Shown here: positions 8,081-10,895 of the stretch, one piece after another
Layout: each line of letters opens with the position of its first letter
Numbering within the stretch: position 1 is the first letter of the stretch
From: Alphaproteobacteria bacterium
GTDB lineage: Bacteria > Pseudomonadota > Alphaproteobacteria > UBA8366
Reading direction: 5' to 3'
Length of the DNA: 10,895 nucleotides
Assembly (NCBI GenBank): GCA_029861675.1
Contig: JAOTYV010000158.1
Span: 1 to 10,895 of the forward strand
Notes under the pieces: model-generated
The model's input: only the letters and a program-made list of their open reading frames with translations
The model's database searches: none
Told to the model about the DNA's origin: nothing
Made by a program: the position numbers and the translations under genes

Positions 8081-8120
8081 AGACCATTTCACTTGAGTCA
8101 ATTTAAACAAGAAATGGTCT
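8081..8120. repeat. 10-bp perfect inverted repeat with 20-base AT-rich spacer
   Basis: AGACCATTTC at 8081-8090 is exactly complementary to GAAATGGTCT at 8111-8120. The 20-base spacer includes the smaller palindrome TTGA-g-TCAA at 8093-8101. Read leftward, the hairpin is followed by a T-rich stretch (ATCTCTTTGTTTTTA), so it might be a weak second terminator behind the stronger one at 8149-8179, although the loop is long for that. Read rightward, GC-rich sequence follows with no T-run. Confidence 0.6.
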
Positions 8121-8148
8121 CGCCGCCGGTGTCCCTCAAAATCAAGGC

Positions 8149-8179
8149 AAAAAAATCGCCGCGCTGTGAAGGCGGCGAT
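8149..8179 (-). terminator. Rho-independent terminator of the permease-ATPase-tonB operon
   Basis: On the minus strand an 8-bp stem, ATCGCCGC paired with GCGGCGAT (arms 8172-8179 and 8155-8162), encloses a nine-base loop and runs straight into seven Ts (complement of 8149-8155, the first T shared with the stem). This is a textbook intrinsic terminator. It lies about 160 bases past the tonB stop and has no T-run in the opposite direction. Confidence 0.85.
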
Positions 8180-8337
8180 AAGGAAGAGGAGGTATCGCGG
8201 ATAAGTAATGGTGTCTGTGTTATAGCGCCGGCGTCGGGTGCGGGCAGTGACGGGGCTCACGCCGGGCGCCGCATCACGGTTTTGTGAACGGGCCTTGGCA
8301 GAACCGGATCCAATTGGTGCGGCCGCCCAGCGCGATT

Positions 8338-9108
8338 TCAATGCAGGCTGAACCGAACCGGCACGGTCACCCGCGCGGCAACCGGTGTGCCGTTTTGCCG
8401 CGCCGGCCGAAAGCGCCAGAGCGCCACCGCGTGCCGGGCGGCCTCGTCCAGGCTGCGAAATCCGCTGGAGCGGGCGATTTCGACCCGTCCCGCGGTACCG
8501 TCCGGTAAAACGTTCACATTTAGAAGAACTTGGCCTTCCTGACCCCGCCGGCGCGCGACAAACGGATAGGGCGGCTTCGGATTTTCGCCACGGGGCGAAG
8601 CGCCGCGGTCGCCGGCGCTGCTTTGCGCCGCTGGTGTCAGGGCCGCGCCAATCGGCCGGACCGGCCGATTGGGGCCGTCTGGCTGCGGGGGGCGTGCGGC
8701 ATGCGCGGGCAATCGTGTGACGGCCGCCGGTTTCTCGAGCGGCACCCCTGTGTTTGCGAAATGCAAGGGTTTGCGCCGGGCGCGTGGCGGCAGCGCCGGC
8801 TGTTGCGACGCCGGCGAAGCGTCCTTCGCCGCGGCTGGGCGCGGGTTTTCCACCCTGTGGACGGGTTGGCCGGACGCCGCCGGCAGGATCATCGGTGCGC
8901 CGGCGCGCGGCGGCGCCGGCTCCACCCCGGGATGGGATTTCGGCCCCTCGACGATGATTTCGACGGCGATCACGCCGCCGGGGTGGAGAGGGGCTGGCGG
9001 CGCATCGTCGGTGTTCACAATTGCGGCAATCAGCGCTGCATGCGCCGCCAGCGACAACAGCAAGGCCGGCGGCAACGAGATGGCGCGCAGGGCGGGAAGC
9101 GGCGTCAT
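8338..9108 (-). CDS. tonB: TonB-family energy transducer
   Basis: A 256-residue protein with TonB architecture. It has an N-terminal signal-anchor helix (about 12-31), a long Pro/Ala/Arg-rich periplasmic spacer (about 34-175) and a C-terminal TonB_C domain (about 177-256). The anchor contains S19-x3-H23, matching the SxxxH motif (S16/H20) of E. coli TonB needed for coupling to ExbB/ExbD. The C-terminal domain has the PPYP entry (179-182) and then G-x-V-x-L-x-V-x-V-x-x-D-G, SSG-x-x-x-LDEAA and WRFRPA-x-x-NG-x-PV. TonB passes proton-motive force energy to outer-membrane receptors for iron complexes, heme or cobalamin. I chose ATG 9108, not the in-frame ATG 9150, because it forms an ATGA overlap with the ATPase stop and removes an unlikely Arg-rich leader. 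It is the last gene of the uptake operon and probably serves that system. No exbB or exbD is in the window. Confidence 0.92.
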   Translation of the reverse strand: MTPLPALRAISLPPALLLSLAAHAALIAAIVNTDDAPPAPLHPGGVIAVEIIVEGPKSHPGVEPAPPRAGAPMILPAASGQPVHRVENPRPAAAKDASPASQQPALPPRARRKPLHFANTGVPLEKPAAVTRLPAHAARPPQPDGPNRPVRPIGAALTPAAQSSAGDRGASPRGENPKPPYPFVARRRGQEGQVLLNVNVLPDGTAGRVEIARSSGFRSLDEAARHAVALWRFRPARQNGTPVAARVTVPVRFSLH

Positions 9109-9908
9109 GGGGCTGCCCCGCCGCCGTCGTCGGGCAGGCCGGATTTCCACGGCACCACATAGGTTTCGTCTTCAAATTGTCCGTGAACCGCGGAAATGCC
9201 GTAGACCTCGGCCAATCGCGCCTTCGTGAGGACCGCGTCGGGCACACCCGTGGCCGTGATTCGTCCGGCATTTAGCAAGACAAGCCGGTCGCAGTACCGG
9301 GACGCCAGGCTGAGGTCGTGCAGCACCACGACGACCGCGCCGCCCTGCCCGGCAAACCGTCGCAAATGACCCATCACCGTCAAGGCGTGGCTCGGGTCGA
9401 GATCGGCGACCGGTTCGTCCGCGAGCAGGAGCGCCGGCTCGCCGGCGAGCGCCCGGGCGAGATGCGCCCGCGCCGCTTCGCCGCCGGACAGGCTGTCGAG
9501 CCGCCGTCCCGCCAGATTTTCCAGGTCGGCCAGCGCCAGCGCCGCCTCGACCGCCGAGACGTCGCGCGGCGTCGGGCGGTCCCAGAACCGGCGATGCGGC
9601 AGACGGCCGAGTCCCGCCAATTCCGCCACGGTGATCGGCCAATGGCAGTCCGGATGCTGCGGCAAATAGGCGACTCGCCGGGCGCGGTCGCGGCGCGGCC
9701 AATCGCCAAGGGCGCGATCCTCCAGGCGGACATCGCCCCGGCCCGGCCGTGTCAGGCCCGCCATCAGCCGCAGCAGGGTGCTCTTTCCGGCGCCGTTCGG
9801 GCCAATCACGCCGAGCACTTCACTGCGCGCCGCGCTGAGACCGACACCGTCGAGGACGCGACGGCCGCCGCGCGACGAGGAAACGTTCCGGAGCGTCAAC
9901 ATCGTCAT
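9105..9908 (-). CDS. ABC importer ATPase, FecE/BtuD/HmuV type (iron complex, heme or B12)
   Basis: A 267-residue cytoplasmic ATPase that powers the adjacent FecCD-type permease. Motifs: Walker A GPNGAGKST 36-44, Q-loop Gln84 in YLPQ, signature LSGGE 140-144, Walker B LLLADEP 160-166 with catalytic Glu165, D-loop around ADLD 168-171, and H-loop His197. The stretch HWPITVAELAGLGRLPHR after the Q-loop and the C-terminal VYGI...YVVPW are typical of the B12/iron-complex ATPase cluster. From memory they look closer to the BtuD-like than the siderophore-specific FepC-like members, but the ligand cannot be fixed from this. ATG 9908 overlaps the permease stop as ATGA, and the gene's own stop overlaps tonB in the same way, so all three are translationally coupled. 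A second ATG two codons in (9902) is an alternative start with almost no effect. Confidence 0.95.
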   Translation of the reverse strand: MTMLTLRNVSSSRGGRRVLDGVGLSAARSEVLGVIGPNGAGKSTLLRLMAGLTRPGRGDVRLEDRALGDWPRRDRARRVAYLPQHPDCHWPITVAELAGLGRLPHRRFWDRPTPRDVSAVEAALALADLENLAGRRLDSLSGGEAARAHLARALAGEPALLLADEPVADLDPSHALTVMGHLRRFAGQGGAVVVVLHDLSLASRYCDRLVLLNAGRITATGVPDAVLTKARLAEVYGISAVHGQFEDETYVVPWKSGLPDDGGGAAP

Positions 9909-10895
9909 GGCGCCCCCCGGCGGGTTTTCAACACCAGCATCAGGAAGAACGGCACGCCGATCAGCGCGGTGAGCACGCCGAGCCGCAGCTCGGTCGCCGT
10001 GGGCGTCACGCGGACCGCGATATCGGCCAGGAGCAGCAGCAAAGCGCCGCCGAGAGCGCTCGCCGGCAGCAACCGGCCCGGCCGGTGGCCGACCAGCGGA
10101 CGCAGCAGATGCGGCACGACCAGCCCGACAAAGCCGATCGAGCCGGAAACCGAAACGCTGGCGCCGACTGCGAGCGCGGTGCCGACGATCAGCCGCAGCC
10201 GAACCCCATTCAGCGCGAATCCCAGGCTCTCCGCCGTGGCGTCGTCCAGCGACAGCGCATCGAGCGCACGCGCGGTGCTGGCGATCAGCACCCAGCCGGC
10301 CAGAATAAACGGCATCGCAAGCCAGAGATGCGCCAAGCTGCGCTCGGCGAGCGATCCCATCAGCCAGAACACGATTTCGGACACCGCATACGGGCTGTCC
10401 GACAGGTTGATCGCCAGCGCGACCAGCGCGCCGCCCAGGCTGCTGATCGCGACGCCGGCCAGGATCAGGACCAGGACGTCCGAGTCCCGGCCGGCAATCA
10501 GATGGAGCAACAGGACGGCGATCAGCGCACCGGCGATCCCAAACAGCGGCAGCGCCAGAGTGAATGCCGCGTAGAGACCGAAATACAGCGCCAGCACGGC
10601 GCCCACGGCGGCCAGGCTCGATGCGCCGATGATGCCCGGCTCCGCCAGCGGATTACGGAAGAGCCCCTGTAATCCGGCGCCGGACAGGCCGAGCGTTGCG
10701 CCGATCAACAGGCCCAAAGCGGCGCGCGGCAGCCGGATTTCACGCATGATAATCATGGTCGTCTCATCCGCCCCGCCGAACAGCCCGGCCAGAATGGCTG
10801 CGGGGCCCAACGCGGCCGGCCCGATGGCGAGCGATAGGGAGAAAGCGGCGAGAACCGCGAGTCCGAGCAGCGGTTGCGTCCAGCCGAGGCGCGCC
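9905..10895 (-). CDS. FecCD/BtuC-type ABC importer permease (5' end outside window)
   Basis: Inner-membrane permease of the FecCD family (type II importers for iron-siderophores, heme and cobalamin). About 329 residues are visible and the frame stays open to the right edge, so only a few N-terminal residues are probably missing. A TTG at 10810 is not the start, because a typical first helix (LLGLAVLAAFSLSLAIG) is encoded upstream of it. Family landmarks: LQGLFRNPLAEPGIIGASSL after helix 2, the central region FWLMGSLAERSL, then GSIGFVGLVVPHLLRPLVGH, LLLLADIAVR and ELRLGVLTALIGVPFFLMLV at the C-terminus, which forms the coupling contacts with the ATPase. Roughly nine to ten hydrophobic helices are apparent. 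It is the most upstream gene of the operon in the window. The binding protein and outer-membrane receptor would be expected to the right. Confidence 0.95.
   Translation of the reverse strand, partial: ARLGWTQPLLGLAVLAAFSLSLAIGPAALGPAAILAGLFGGADETTMIIMREIRLPRAALGLLIGATLGLSGAGLQGLFRNPLAEPGIIGASSLAAVGAVLALYFGLYAAFTLALPLFGIAGALIAVLLLHLIAGRDSDVLVLILAGVAISSLGGALVALAINLSDSPYAVSEIVFWLMGSLAERSLAHLWLAMPFILAGWVLIASTARALDALSLDDATAESLGFALNGVRLRLIVGTALAVGASVSVSGSIGFVGLVVPHLLRPLVGHRPGRLLPASALGGALLLLLADIAVRVTPTATELRLGVLTALIGVPFFLMLVLKTRRGAP

Larger units (their letters stand above)
8020..8337. other. Gene-free convergent interval
   Basis: This 318-base stretch lies between two gene 3' ends and holds no credible coding region. 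From left to right it has an odd-centred palindrome at 8034-8048, a short palindrome at 8055-8066, an AT-rich core at 8061-8120 (18 G/C in 60 bases by my count) containing a 10-bp inverted repeat, and the leftward terminator at 8149-8179. The remaining 8180-8337 is GC-rich and would be the 3' untranslated part of the leftward tonB transcript. No Rho-independent terminator with a T-run is visible for the rightward genes. Confidence 0.8.

Noticed and set aside
8185..8225. AGGAGGT followed by a five-codon reading frame (ATG 8208)
   Set aside because: The spacing to the ATG is about 15 bases, the frame ends after five codons, and no downstream gene exists on this strand for a leader peptide to control.
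8093..8287. Possible 64-codon plus-strand gene in the intergenic interval, starting TTG
   Set aside because: It has no ribosome-binding site, runs through the inverted repeat and the terminator hairpin, and gives a featureless product.
7823..9271. Minus-strand open frame of about 480 codons spanning the Sel1 3' end, the intergenic interval and tonB
   Set aside because: It crosses the intrinsic terminator and three real gene ends, and its translation is Arg/Pro-rich noise in a different frame from tonB.
9318..10574. Long plus-strand open frame opposite the ATPase and permease
   Set aside because: Antisense to two well-supported importer genes; the Arg/Ala/Ser-rich translation has no recognisable domain.

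Overview
The window is high-GC bacterial chromosomal DNA with tightly packed genes, three ATGA stop/start overlaps and Gram-negative envelope functions (TonB, periplasmic proteins). This fits a proteobacterium. An alphaproteobacterium of the Rhodospirillales/Rhizobiales type is my best guess from gene style and codon use, not from a marker gene. I see no rRNA, tRNA, CRISPR array, transposase or phage gene.

Layout. (1) Positions 1-3523, + strand: two overlapping ABC exporter half-transporters; the first is cut by the left edge. Their nucleotide-binding motifs are asymmetric in a complementary way, so they very likely form one heterodimeric exporter with one degenerate and one consensus ATP site. 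(2) 3653-4006, - strand: a small protein of unknown function, convergent with the exporter and divergent from (3) 4167-4925, + strand: a classical short-chain dehydrogenase/reductase. (4) 4946-6409, - strand: a YjgR/DUF853 HerA-like P-loop ATPase, convergent with the SDR gene. (5) 6602-7393 and 7429-8019, + strand: two exported proteins, a cysteine-containing periplasmic protein of unknown function and a Sel1-repeat protein, probably one transcription unit. (6) 8020-8337: a gene-free convergent interval with a clear intrinsic terminator for the leftward operon and an AT-rich patch with three palindromes. (7) 10895-8338, - strand: a FecCD-type permease (cut by the right edge), a FecE/BtuD/HmuV-type ATPase and a TonB protein, joined by ATGA overlaps.

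How they work together. The right-hand operon is an iron-complex, heme or cobalamin uptake module. TonB would energise an outer-membrane receptor, and the permease/ATPase pair would carry the ligand across the inner membrane. The receptor, the binding protein and ExbB/ExbD are not in the window. The left pair would export an unknown hydrophobic or amphipathic substrate. The central genes look like ordinary housekeeping or accessory functions.

I found no convincing undescribed defence or mobile system. The points most worth a second look are the asymmetric exporter, the operon-borne TonB, the palindrome-rich AT island and the orphan exported proteins.
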